Shown here: positions 37,938-45,229 of the stretch, in pieces
How positions within the stretch are numbered: the stretch's first letter is position 1
Layout: each line of letters starts with the position of its first letter
Assembly (NCBI RefSeq): GCF_030506255.1
Contig: NZ_CP113431.1
Span: 3,297,001 to 3,361,000 of the forward strand
Reading direction: 5' to 3'
From: Nocardioides sp. Arc9.136
GTDB lineage: Bacteria; Actinomycetota; Actinomycetes; Propionibacteriales; Nocardioidaceae
Length of the DNA stretch: 64,000 bases
Position numbers and translations under genes: made by a program
The notes under the pieces: model-generated
Databases searched by the model: none
Told to the model about the DNA's origin: nothing
Seen by the model: the letters and a program-made list of their open reading frames with translations, nothing else

Positions 37938-38190
37938 AGGCCCTGCACACCTCACCGGGTCTCGACGACGCTCGCCAGGGCTCGCTGCTCGACCAGCAGG
38001 TCCGGGTCTCGACGACGCTCGCCAGCGCTCGCTGCTCGACCAGCAGGTCCGGGTCTCGACGACGCTCGCCAGCGCTCGCTGCTCGACCAGCAGGCCCGGG
38101 TCTCGACGACGCTCGCCAGGGCTCGCTGCTCGACCAGCAGGTCCAGGTCTCGACGACGCTCGCTCGCGCTCGCTGCTCGACCAGCGGCGG
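37938..38190. repeat. 47-bp tandem repeat array right of the DUF222/HNH gene
   Basis: Five units starting at 37955, 38002, 38049, 38096 and 38143, each CCGGGTCTCGACGACGCTCG...GCTGCTCGACCAGC. The stretch 37938-37954 before unit 1 (AGGCCCTGCACACCTCA) completes an inverted match to the left array. There are no spacers between units, so it is not CRISPR. The remaining part of the gap (37769-37937) shows nothing recognisable. Confidence 0.9.
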
Positions 38191-38192
38191 GA

Positions 38193-39149
38193 TCAGTGGG
38201 CGGCGGCGTGCTCCTGGTCGTCCTTCTTGCCGAAGGGGAGGACGTGCACGACGGCGACGATGATCGCGCCGAGGACCAGGCCGAAGACGGCGGAGCAGGC
38301 GGTGTTGACCAGCCAGCCCAGGACACCGCCGAGGGCGCCGGTAGCGTGGTGGACCTCCTCCTCGAGGTGGTGCACGAAGTCGTACGGCGCGTGCCAGCCG
38401 AGCTCGTCGAGGCCGACCAGTTCGATGTGGCCGCCGACCCACAGCATGGCGACCGTGCCGACGACCGAGATGACGGTGAGCAGCTTGGGCATGCCGTTGA
38501 CCAGGCCGCGGCCGATCTTCTGCGCGGCGGCCGAGCTGCGCTGGGCCAGCTTGAGCCCGATGTCGTCCATCTTCACGATGAGCGCGACCACGCCGTACAC
38601 GGCGACGGTGATGGCGACGGCCACCACGACGAGGATGACCGCGCGGCTCCAGAAGCCCTCGTCGGCGACCTCGTTGAGCGAGATCACCATGATCTCGGCC
38701 GAGAGGATGAGGTCGGTCCGGATCGCGCCGCCGACCATCGCCTTCTCCGCGTCGGCGCCCGTGCCGCCCACCGGGGCGGCGTGGGAGTCGTGCCCGCGGA
38801 TCTTGCCCCAGATCTTCTCGGCACCCTCGAAGCACAGGTAGGCGCCGCCCAGCATGAGGATCGGGGTCAGCAGGAACTCGGCGAACTGGCTCAGGAGCAG
38901 CGCCACCGGGAGGATGATCAGCAGCTTGTTGCGGATCGAGCCGATGGCGATCCGCTTGATCATGGGCAGCTCGCGGTCGGCGGTCACGCCGTGGACGTAC
39001 TGCGGGGTCACCGCGGTGTCGTCGACGACCACGCCGGCGGCCTTGGTCGTCGCCCGCCCGGCAGCGGCACCGACGTCGTCGACCGACGCAGCGGCGAGGC
39101 GCGCCAGCGCGGCGACGTCGTCGAGCAGTCCGAAAAGTCCAGCGCTCAC
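38193..39149 (-). CDS. DUF808 (YedI-like) membrane protein
   Basis: A 318-residue inner-membrane protein of the DUF808/YedI family: an N-terminal soluble stretch (SAGLFGLLDDVAALARLAAA) followed by hydrophobic segments (IILPVALLLSQFAEFLLTPI; AVILVVVAVAITVAVYGVVA; LTVISVVGTVAMLWVGGH; VFGLVLGAIIVAVVHVLPF). The family motif AVTPQYVHGVTADRELP and the conserved GTGADAEKAMVGGAIRTDLI are present. The function is unknown. The GTG start has AGGAG about 10 nt upstream. It is inserted here relative to the mycobacterial order and sits directly after the repeat array. Confidence 0.88.
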   Translation of the reverse strand: MSAGLFGLLDDVAALARLAAASVDDVGAAAGRATTKAAGVVVDDTAVTPQYVHGVTADRELPMIKRIAIGSIRNKLLIILPVALLLSQFAEFLLTPILMLGGAYLCFEGAEKIWGKIRGHDSHAAPVGGTGADAEKAMVGGAIRTDLILSAEIMVISLNEVADEGFWSRAVILVVVAVAITVAVYGVVALIVKMDDIGLKLAQRSSAAAQKIGRGLVNGMPKLLTVISVVGTVAMLWVGGHIELVGLDELGWHAPYDFVHHLEEEVHHATGALGGVLGWLVNTACSAVFGLVLGAIIVAVVHVLPFGKKDDQEHAAAH

Positions 39150-39209
39150 GGGGCGGTCACTCCTGCGGTCGTCACGGTTGTCGGCACGGCGCGCGACACG
39201 GCCTGAACC

Positions 39210-40361
39210 CTAGCGGCGGCCCGCCGCCGCCCGGCGGGCCTCGTCCTCGGCGCGCTCCTCGGCGGCCTCCTGGACCGCCCCGGCCAGCACGTCGGCCTCG
39301 ACGGTCGCGTCGCGCAGCCCGTGGGCGTGGTCGACCCGCTGCTCGGCGAAGCCGAACGGGTCGACCAGGTGCTGCAGCCGCGAGGACACCGGCTCCCAGG
39401 CGAGCAGGAGGCTGAGCCCGACGGCAGCCGCCGACGTGACGAGGATGGACAGGGCGTAGTGGTCCACGGCCCACTCGGGGAACCCGGCGTACTCCGCGCC
39501 CTTCACGAAGAAGCCGTGGAAGAGGTAGACGACCAGCGTCGCGGCGCCCATCCGGGCGAACCAGCCGCCGACGCGGGGGACGAGCGCGAGGAACGCCCAC
39601 GCACCCAGGGTGCCCAGGACCAGCAGGCAGGCCCGGGTCAGGAACGCCTGGGAGTCGCTGACGTCGAGGTCCTCGTAGCGGGCCCGGTAGTACAGCCACT
39701 CCGTGCCGGCCCAGTCGTCGGTGCGCGAGGTCAGCACCCAGATCGCGGCGAGGACCAGCACGGCGCTCACCCGGACCCAGCGGGCGCGCAGCCGCTCGAG
39801 CCGCTCGGGGGTCGCCTTGAGGCCCATCACGAAGAACGGCAGGAGGCCCAGCACCCGGGCCATGTCGAGGGTGTCCCCCGCGTAGAGCCCGGCCACGATG
39901 CTGACCGCGACGGCGACCGCGAGCCCGCCCCACATCGGCCGGAACACCGGGGTCAGCAGGCGCCAGAAGAACAGTGCGGCGAGGTACCACATCGGCCAGT
40001 GCGGATCGCGCCAGAGGTCCTCGATCTGCTCGCCGCCCACGAGGATCCGGAAGGCCGCGATCGCCGCCTCGAACACGACGTAGGGCACCGCGACCGTGCG
40101 GACGAGCTGCCACATGCGCGCGCGGGTGTAGGTGAAGGAGCGCGAGAGGTACCCGGTGACGAAGACGAACGCCGGCACGTGCCAGGCGTAGAGGAAGTCG
40201 TAGCCGTGCCCGACGAGGTCGGTGTCGGGCAGCAGCACCCAGGAGTGGCCGAGCACCACCAGGGTGACCAGGGCCATCTTGGCGTTGTCGAACCAGGGAT
40301 CACGCTGCACCCCGGTGCGGTGCCCGGGGCCCAGCGGCCGTACACGTGACCGACCGGTCAC
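39210..40361 (-). CDS. Acyltransferase family 3 membrane protein
   Basis: A 383-residue polytopic protein of the acyltransferase-3 / fucose 4-O-acetylase group, with about ten membrane segments. The early motif DNAKMALVTLVVLGHSWVL carries the catalytic-type His, FLYAWHVPAFVFVTGYL follows, and WPMWYLAALFFWRLLTP and YLFHGFFVKGAEYAG are typical. Such enzymes O-acetylate (or acylate) cell-surface polysaccharides, teichoic acids or antibiotics. The C-terminal 60 residues form a charged cytoplasmic tail. It lies 8 bp downstream of the mannose-type SIS gene, so it may belong to the same transcript and decorate a mannose-containing glycan (inference). Confidence 0.85.
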   Translation of the reverse strand: MTGRSRVRPLGPGHRTGVQRDPWFDNAKMALVTLVVLGHSWVLLPDTDLVGHGYDFLYAWHVPAFVFVTGYLSRSFTYTRARMWQLVRTVAVPYVVFEAAIAAFRILVGGEQIEDLWRDPHWPMWYLAALFFWRLLTPVFRPMWGGLAVAVAVSIVAGLYAGDTLDMARVLGLLPFFVMGLKATPERLERLRARWVRVSAVLVLAAIWVLTSRTDDWAGTEWLYYRARYEDLDVSDSQAFLTRACLLVLGTLGAWAFLALVPRVGGWFARMGAATLVVYLFHGFFVKGAEYAGFPEWAVDHYALSILVTSAAAVGLSLLLAWEPVSSRLQHLVDPFGFAEQRVDHAHGLRDATVEADVLAGAVQEAAEERAEDEARRAAAGRR

Positions 40362-40369
40362 ATGCGTGC

Positions 40370-41398
40370 TCAGTCGTCGACGAGCCCGAGCCGGAGGTAC
40401 TCCGCGGCCCAGGTGCCCTGCAGGAGGAGCGAGGCGTACCGCGCGACGTCACTGGGGGCCTCGGTGGTGAGGGTCTCCACGCGTACGCCGCGCGAGGCGG
40501 CGGCGTCCTCGAGCCGACGCCGGTGCTCGCCGAGGACGGGCTCCTCGTTGCCGTCGTCGAGCACGAGCAGCGTCGGGCGGAGCTCGCCGCCGCCCTCGGC
40601 GAAGGGGTCGTCGAAGACGTCGCGCGGGCGGGTGGCCTCGATGACCGGCAGCACCTGCTCGACGTCGCCGGCGAGGGCGGTGCGGCCGCTGGCGCGGCGG
40701 ACCGACTCGGCGACGCGCCGCGCCGCGCGGGCCGCGAGCACCGAGCCGCCCCAGACCAGCGGGTTGGCGTCGGCCAGCGCGATCGCGAGCATCTTGGCGG
40801 GGTTGATCGAGAGGTCGCGGTACGGCGAGCAGGCGATCGCGACCTCGTCGAGGGCGGTCGCCACGACCTCGGGGTCGGCGCTCGGACCGAGCGCCACCTG
40901 GTCGAGGAAGGAGAGCACCACCGTGGCCGTGGCGAGCTGGTCCTGCGTGGCGATCGGGAAGATCGTGCTCCACCGGCCCGCCGCGTGGTCGGCGACCATC
41001 GAGGTGGGCGGGCAGGCGACGACCACCTGGCAGCCGCGGCGCACCGCCTCGGCGACGGCCGACGCGGTCCCGGCGTCGGCGCCGTCGGGGGCCAACACGA
41101 CGACGAGGTCCAGCGAGCCCGCCCAGCCCGGCAGCGTCGGCCCGGGCCAGGCCACGAACGGCACCGGGCACCAGGGCTCGAGCACCGCCCGCAGCAGGCG
41201 GGAGTCGGGGCCGGCGGCGATGATCGCGCGCGGCCGGGCCTGGCCCTCGAGCCTGCCCACCGCCTCCCGGATCGCGTCCGCGGCGTCGATGCACTCCCGG
41301 CGCACGCGCGAGCCGGACTCGGCGAGCGTGCGGAACCGCAGGTCGGCCGCGCCGATCGCGGTCTCGTCGTCCAGGCGGGACTCGTCGAACCAGGTCAT
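40370..41398 (-). CDS. SIS-domain protein, Rv3256c-like (sugar-phosphate isomerase type)
   Basis: A 342-residue protein with features of a two-half SIS fold as in bifunctional phosphoglucose/phosphomannose isomerases: ARPRAIIAAGPDSRLLRAVL, LDLVVVLAPDGADAGTASAV, CQVVVACPPTSMVADHA, and a second half with NPLVWGGSVLAARAARRVAE. By recall the corresponding mycobacterial gene, Rv3256c, sits between manA and manB. The isomerase motif is diverged, so catalytic activity is uncertain; a regulator or scaffold is possible. Gene order (PMM, Trm112-like, this gene, each within 4 bp) shows an operon for mannose-phosphate supply. Confidence 0.8.
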   Translation of the reverse strand: MTWFDESRLDDETAIGAADLRFRTLAESGSRVRRECIDAADAIREAVGRLEGQARPRAIIAAGPDSRLLRAVLEPWCPVPFVAWPGPTLPGWAGSLDLVVVLAPDGADAGTASAVAEAVRRGCQVVVACPPTSMVADHAAGRWSTIFPIATQDQLATATVVLSFLDQVALGPSADPEVVATALDEVAIACSPYRDLSINPAKMLAIALADANPLVWGGSVLAARAARRVAESVRRASGRTALAGDVEQVLPVIEATRPRDVFDDPFAEGGGELRPTLLVLDDGNEEPVLGEHRRRLEDAAASRGVRVETLTTEAPSDVARYASLLLQGTWAAEYLRLGLVDD

Positions 41399-41402
41399 GG
41401 CC

Positions 41403-41582
41403 TCAGGGCTTCCGGGCCTCGTCGACGAGCAGGACCGGGATGTCGTCGCGGACGGGGTAGGCGTAGCCGCACTCCCCCTGGCAGACGAGCTCGTCGCCCT
41501 GGTCCTGGCCCGGCACCGGGAGCAGGTCCCCGTGGCAGTTCGGGCAGACGATGATGTCCAGCAGCCCCTGGTCGATGTTCAT
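41403..41582 (-). CDS. Trm112-family small zinc protein
   Basis: A 59-residue protein, CPNCHGDLLP ... LVCQGECGYAYPVRDDIPVL, with paired Cys expected to bind one zinc and the hydrophobic PVRDDIPVLL segment that defines Trm112/YcaR. Eukaryotic and archaeal Trm112 activates methyltransferases; the bacterial form is less well defined. Its ATG overlaps the phosphomannomutase stop by one base (TGATG) and it ends 4 bp before the SIS gene, so it is embedded in the mannose operon. Confidence 0.88.
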   Translation of the reverse strand: MNIDQGLLDIIVCPNCHGDLLPVPGQDQGDELVCQGECGYAYPVRDDIPVLLVDEARKP

Positions 41583-42970
41583 CAGCTCTCCTGGCGGATC
41601 GTCGTGAGGACCTCGTCGCGGATCGCGGCCATGGTGGCCTCGTCCCGGCCCTCGGCGTTGAGGCGGAGCAGCGGCTCGGTGTTCGAGGGCCGCACGTTGA
41701 AGGTCCAGTCGGCGTGGCTGACGGTCAGCCCGTCGAGCCGGTCGGTCGTGACGCCGTCGCGCGCGGCGTACTGCCGCTCGATGCGGGCGACGGCGGCCTG
41801 CTGGTCGGCGACGGTGGAGTTGATCTCGCCGCTGACCGGGTAGCGCTCGTACTCCGCGAGCAGCTCGGACAGGGGGACGTCGGCGCCGGCGAGCGCCGCG
41901 AGGGCGTGCAGCGCCGCAAGCATGCCGGAGTCGGCGCGCCAGAAGTCGCGGAAGTAGAAGTGGCCGCTGTGCTCGCCGCCGAAGACCGCGTCGGTCTCGG
42001 CCATCCGCGCCTTGATGTAGGAGTGGCCGACCCGGGTCCGGACCGGCGTGCCACCGAGCTCGGTGACCAGCTCGGGGACCGCCCGGCTGGTGATCAGGTT
42101 GTGGATGATCGTCGCGCCGGGCTCCTTGGCCAGCTCGCGCGCCGCGATCAGCGCGGTCAGGGTCGACGGGGAGACGTTGCGCCCGGTCTCGTCGACGAGG
42201 AAGCAGCGGTCGGCGTCGCCGTCGAAGGCCAGGCCGATGTCGGCACCGGTCTCGACGACCTTCGCCTGCAGGTCGCGCAGGTTCTCCGCCTCGATCGGGT
42301 TCGCCTCGTGGTTCGGGAAGGTGCCGTCGAGGTCGAAGTACATCGGGACGAGCTCGACCCGGTCGCTGCCCAGGCGCTCGAAGACCGCCGGCGCGGTGTG
42401 CCCGGCCATGCCGTTGCCGGCGTCGACGACGACCTTCAGCCGTCGGCCGCTCACCGGGGCGAGGGAGAGCAGGTGGTCGGCGTACGCCGCGAGGACGTCC
42501 TGCTCGGTCACGGTGCCGGTCCGGGCGCCCTCGGCCGGCGTGGCGGACGGCACGCCGCCGGCCACGAGGTCGCGGATCTCGGCCAGCCCGGTCTCCATGC
42601 CGATCGGCTGGGCGTGGGCGCGGCACATCTTGATGCCGTTGTACCGCGCGGGGTTGTGGCTCGCGGTGAACATCGCTCCGGGGACGCCGAGGTGCCCGGA
42701 GGCGAAGTAGAGCTGGTCGGTCGAGGCGAGACCGATCATCACCACGTCCGCACCGGCCGCCGTCGCACCCTCGGCGAAGGCCCGCGCCATCCCGGGGCTG
42801 CTGGGCCGCATGTCGTGCCCCACGACGACCGTCCCCGCGCCGACGACCTGCACGTAGGCGCGGCCCGTCGCGCGGGCGAGCTCGTCGTCGAGCTGGTCGG
42901 GGACGGTGCCGCGCACGTCGTACGCCTTGAAGATCGCGGCGACGTTCGCGGCGTCGAGGGTGTCGGGCAT
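41582..42970 (-). CDS. manB: Phosphomannomutase/phosphoglucomutase
   Basis: A 462-residue alpha-D-phosphohexomutase interconverting mannose-6-P and mannose-1-P (possibly glucose phosphates too). All four domains are visible: the catalytic Ser in FTASHNPARYNG, the metal-binding GLAFDGDADRCF, the sugar-specificity loop GGEHSGHFYF (EHS rather than one strict for glucose, which favours dual use), and the phosphate loop RPSNTEPLLRL. It heads the operon with the Trm112-like and SIS genes. TACTGT (42978-42983), 7 nt before the ATG, indicates leaderless transcription. With manC at 51873-53018 it supplies GDP-mannose. Confidence 0.95.
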   Translation of the reverse strand: MPDTLDAANVAAIFKAYDVRGTVPDQLDDELARATGRAYVQVVGAGTVVVGHDMRPSSPGMARAFAEGATAAGADVVMIGLASTDQLYFASGHLGVPGAMFTASHNPARYNGIKMCRAHAQPIGMETGLAEIRDLVAGGVPSATPAEGARTGTVTEQDVLAAYADHLLSLAPVSGRRLKVVVDAGNGMAGHTAPAVFERLGSDRVELVPMYFDLDGTFPNHEANPIEAENLRDLQAKVVETGADIGLAFDGDADRCFLVDETGRNVSPSTLTALIAARELAKEPGATIIHNLITSRAVPELVTELGGTPVRTRVGHSYIKARMAETDAVFGGEHSGHFYFRDFWRADSGMLAALHALAALAGADVPLSELLAEYERYPVSGEINSTVADQQAAVARIERQYAARDGVTTDRLDGLTVSHADWTFNVRPSNTEPLLRLNAEGRDEATMAAIRDEVLTTIRQES

Positions 42971-42989
42971 GGGCCAGACAGTAACGAGG

Positions 42990-43352
42990 TCAGTCGGTGG
43001 AGAGCACGCGGAGGTGGCCGCGCCGCCCGCGCTCGCGGACGTTCTCCTCCGCGGGTGGCAGCCGCACCACCTGCTGCACCGGGCGGGCGGCCTCGCGGAC
43101 CGCGTCGGCGAGGGCGAGCAGGTCGTCGGTCGAGGGCCCCTGGGCCGCCTGGTCGCGCACCAGCCGCAGGACCTCCCAGCCCCGCGGGGCCGAGAGCCGC
43201 TCGCTGTGGACCTCGCACAGGTCGTAGGCGTGCGGCTCGGCGTACGTCGCCAGCGGGCCGAGCACGGCGGTCTGGTCGGCGTAGACGTAGGTGAGCGTGC
43301 TGGTCGCGGGACGGCCGCACGCGGTGCGCGAACAGCGACGGGCGGGACTCAC
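42990..43352 (-). CDS. DUF3499 (Rv3258c-like) zinc-ribbon protein
   Basis: A 120-residue protein starting RRCSRTACGRPATSTLTYVY, with a second pair of metal ligands in AYDLCEVHSERLS, the arrangement of the actinobacterial DUF3499 family. A zinc site is inferred; the function is unknown. The C-terminal half is basic (NVRERGRRGHLRVL). TACGGT (43359-43364) lies 6 nt before the GTG; the divergent gene at 43401 has its own TAGGCT, so the 48-bp gap holds two face-to-face leaderless promoters. Confidence 0.88.
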   Translation of the reverse strand: MSPARRCSRTACGRPATSTLTYVYADQTAVLGPLATYAEPHAYDLCEVHSERLSAPRGWEVLRLVRDQAAQGPSTDDLLALADAVREAARPVQQVVRLPPAEENVRERGRRGHLRVLSTD

Positions 43353-43358
43353 GAGCAG

Positions 43359-43394
43359 ACCGTACCCCTCGGCCCCGACCGCCCGGCTTAGGCT
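43359..43394. promoter_or_regulatory. Divergent leaderless-type promoter pair
   Basis: Minus-strand TACGGT (43359-43364) is 6 nt from the DUF3499 GTG, and plus-strand TAGGCT (43389-43394) is 6 nt from the ATG at 43401. The -35 regions must overlap the opposing gene. Confidence 0.5.
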
Positions 43395-43400
43395 CGCGGC

Positions 43401-43835
43401 ATGACCGACCGCGCTCCCGGGCCCCGCCGCCGCGACCGGCGCGGGCGCGGCATGCGCGGCCCCGGGGTGCTCCCCCGGACCCCCGGGCGGCCCGAGACGC
43501 GCACCCGTCGCGAGCGCTTCGACGACCTGGTGCTCGCCGTGGTCACCGAGGTCGACGCCCAGTGGGCCGACCGCCTCGGCACCGTCGAGTACGCCGTCGA
43601 GGACACCCCTGACCTCCCCGACGACTGGGACCCCACGGAGATCCCCCTCGGCTCCGCCGTCCGCGGCACCGGCGGCGAGCCCTCGCGGGTCGTCGTGTTC
43701 CGCCGGCCGATCGAGCGACGCGCGGAGTCCCGCTCCGAGCTCGACGTGCTCGTGCTGACGGTGGTCGTCGAGCAGGTGGCCGACCTGCTCAACGTCGAGC
43801 CCCAGGTCATCGACCCGCGCTACGAGTCCGACTAG
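43401..43835 (+). CDS. Rv3259-like 'metallopeptidase family' protein without HExxH
   Basis: A 144-residue protein resembling the small zincin_1-type metallopeptidases in length and overall plan (RFDDLVLAVVTEVDAQWADR, a central VVVFRRPIE strand, a C-terminal helix). Where active members have HExxH, this one reads VVVEQVADLL, so both His ligands are missing and catalysis is unlikely. The N-terminal 40 residues are Arg/Gly/Pro-rich and disordered. Its stop shares the palindrome CTAG (43832-43835) with the stop of the convergent DUF5719 gene. Confidence 0.75.
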   Translation: MTDRAPGPRRRDRRGRGMRGPGVLPRTPGRPETRTRRERFDDLVLAVVTEVDAQWADRLGTVEYAVEDTPDLPDDWDPTEIPLGSAVRGTGGEPSRVVVFRRPIERRAESRSELDVLVLTVVVEQVADLLNVEPQVIDPRYESD

Positions 43836-45229
43836 GGCAGCCCGGGGCGCACGGCGGGGACGAGCCCGGAGCGCACCAGCTCGTGGAGGCGTACGACGCC
43901 GGCACCGCCGGTCGCGGCGACGACCGCCCCGACGACCGGCGTGCGGTCGGGGGTGACCGTCAGGTGCACCGCCCGCGCCGGCAGGCCGAGGACGAACCCG
44001 CGGTCCGGCGCGACCTCCACCCGCTTCGAGGCCAGCTCCTCGCCCGCGGCGTCCCGGGCGACCACCTCGACCACGCCGGTGGAGGTGGCCCCGGACAGCA
44101 CCAGCCGCTTGCGGCCCGGCGGCACGACCGCGACGGTCGGCTCCGTGACCGGCTCGGAGGGCACCGCGTGGGCGAGGTCGCCCCCGACGAAGGACCGCAG
44201 CGTCGCGGTGACCGGGCCGGTGGCCTCGACGACCAGCCCAAGCGCCCCGTCCCCGACCAGCGGCCCGAGGGTGGCGCCGAGCTGGACGCGCGCGACGCTC
44301 TGCGGCGCGATGCGCACCTCCTCGAGCCCTTCCGGTGCGAAGACCGAGCGCTCGTCGACCACCCGGAGCCCGGCCCGGACTTCGGAGTCGCCGTGGTTGG
44401 CCAGCACGAGGGTCCGCCTCCCGGACCCGACGGGCAGGCCCAGCAGCGTGAGCGCGGTGGCCGGCTCGGCCTGCGGCGGAAGGAAGTCCTCGGCCCGGGG
44501 CCCAGCGCCGAGCTCGTCGACGCGGTCCAGCACCGCGGAGAAGACGCGGCCCCGCTGCGTGGTGACGTGCAGCGAGAGCTCGTCGCGCCGGGGCACCACC
44601 TCGCCGAGGTCGAGCCGCACGCTGCTCCCGCCCGGCACCGCGACACCGCGCAGCGCGGGGGCGTCGACGAGGCCGGACCGACCGGTGACGACGACGTCGG
44701 CGACGGCCGGGCCGTTGTCGGGGTTGACCAGCTCCAGCACCGAGGAGTGCCCGGTCCCGGCGCCGACACCGGTGAACCACTGCTCGGGCGCGGGGGCGGC
44801 GCACTCCGCGACCCGCAGCGGGCGCTCGTCGTACCGCCCGGCCACGAGTCCCGGGGCGAGGTCGTCCTCGGCGCGCACGACGACCGGTTCGTCGTCGGCG
44901 CCGGGCGCCGTCGCGACGGCGCCCTCGGCGACGTCCACCTCCTGCTGGCGGCCGTCGGGGCCCAGCCCGACGGTGACCGTGCCGGCGCTGCCGGAGGCCG
45001 TCGTGACCAGGGTCGGCGCGGCGGCCGCGGGGCAGACCACCGAGGCCGCACCGAGGGCGGTCTCGGTGGGCGCCGTGTCCGGCTGCGACGGCGCCTCGGT
45101 GCGGGTCAGCAGCACCGCCCCGCCGGTCAGCAGAGGGAGCAGCACGGCGAGGACGACGGTGACGTCGAGCGCCACGCGGCGCGAGGCCCCCGGGGTGGAC
45201 CGGGTGGCCCGGCGCGAGGGCGTGCTCAT
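43832..45229 (-). CDS. DUF5719 membrane-anchored extracytoplasmic protein
   Basis: A 465-residue protein with one N-terminal membrane segment (VALDVTVVLAVLLPLLTGGA) and a long extracytoplasmic beta-rich part (repeated strands such as SSVRLDLGEVVP and VARVQLGATLGP), two or three Cys, and no catalytic motif. This is the DUF5719 pattern, usually encoded immediately after the large GT2 protein. Its ATG overlaps that gene's stop as ATGA (45226-45229), so the two are coupled, and a role as partner or chaperone of the glycosyltransferase at the membrane is likely. The function is unproven. Confidence 0.85.
   Translation of the reverse strand: MSTPSRRATRSTPGASRRVALDVTVVLAVLLPLLTGGAVLLTRTEAPSQPDTAPTETALGAASVVCPAAAAPTLVTTASGSAGTVTVGLGPDGRQQEVDVAEGAVATAPGADDEPVVVRAEDDLAPGLVAGRYDERPLRVAECAAPAPEQWFTGVGAGTGHSSVLELVNPDNGPAVADVVVTGRSGLVDAPALRGVAVPGGSSVRLDLGEVVPRRDELSLHVTTQRGRVFSAVLDRVDELGAGPRAEDFLPPQAEPATALTLLGLPVGSGRRTLVLANHGDSEVRAGLRVVDERSVFAPEGLEEVRIAPQSVARVQLGATLGPLVGDGALGLVVEATGPVTATLRSFVGGDLAHAVPSEPVTEPTVAVVPPGRKRLVLSGATSTGVVEVVARDAAGEELASKRVEVAPDRGFVLGLPARAVHLTVTPDRTPVVGAVVAATGGAGVVRLHELVRSGLVPAVRPGLP

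Noticed and set aside
37955..38190. CRISPR-like regularly spaced 47-bp repeats
   Set aside because: The units abut directly with no unique spacers, related units occur in other forms elsewhere, and no cas gene is present.
36088..38190. Classical insertion sequence
   Set aside because: No DDE or serine/tyrosine recombinase is encoded, and no short target-site duplication could be identified outside the repeats; reported instead as a possible repeat-nuclease element.
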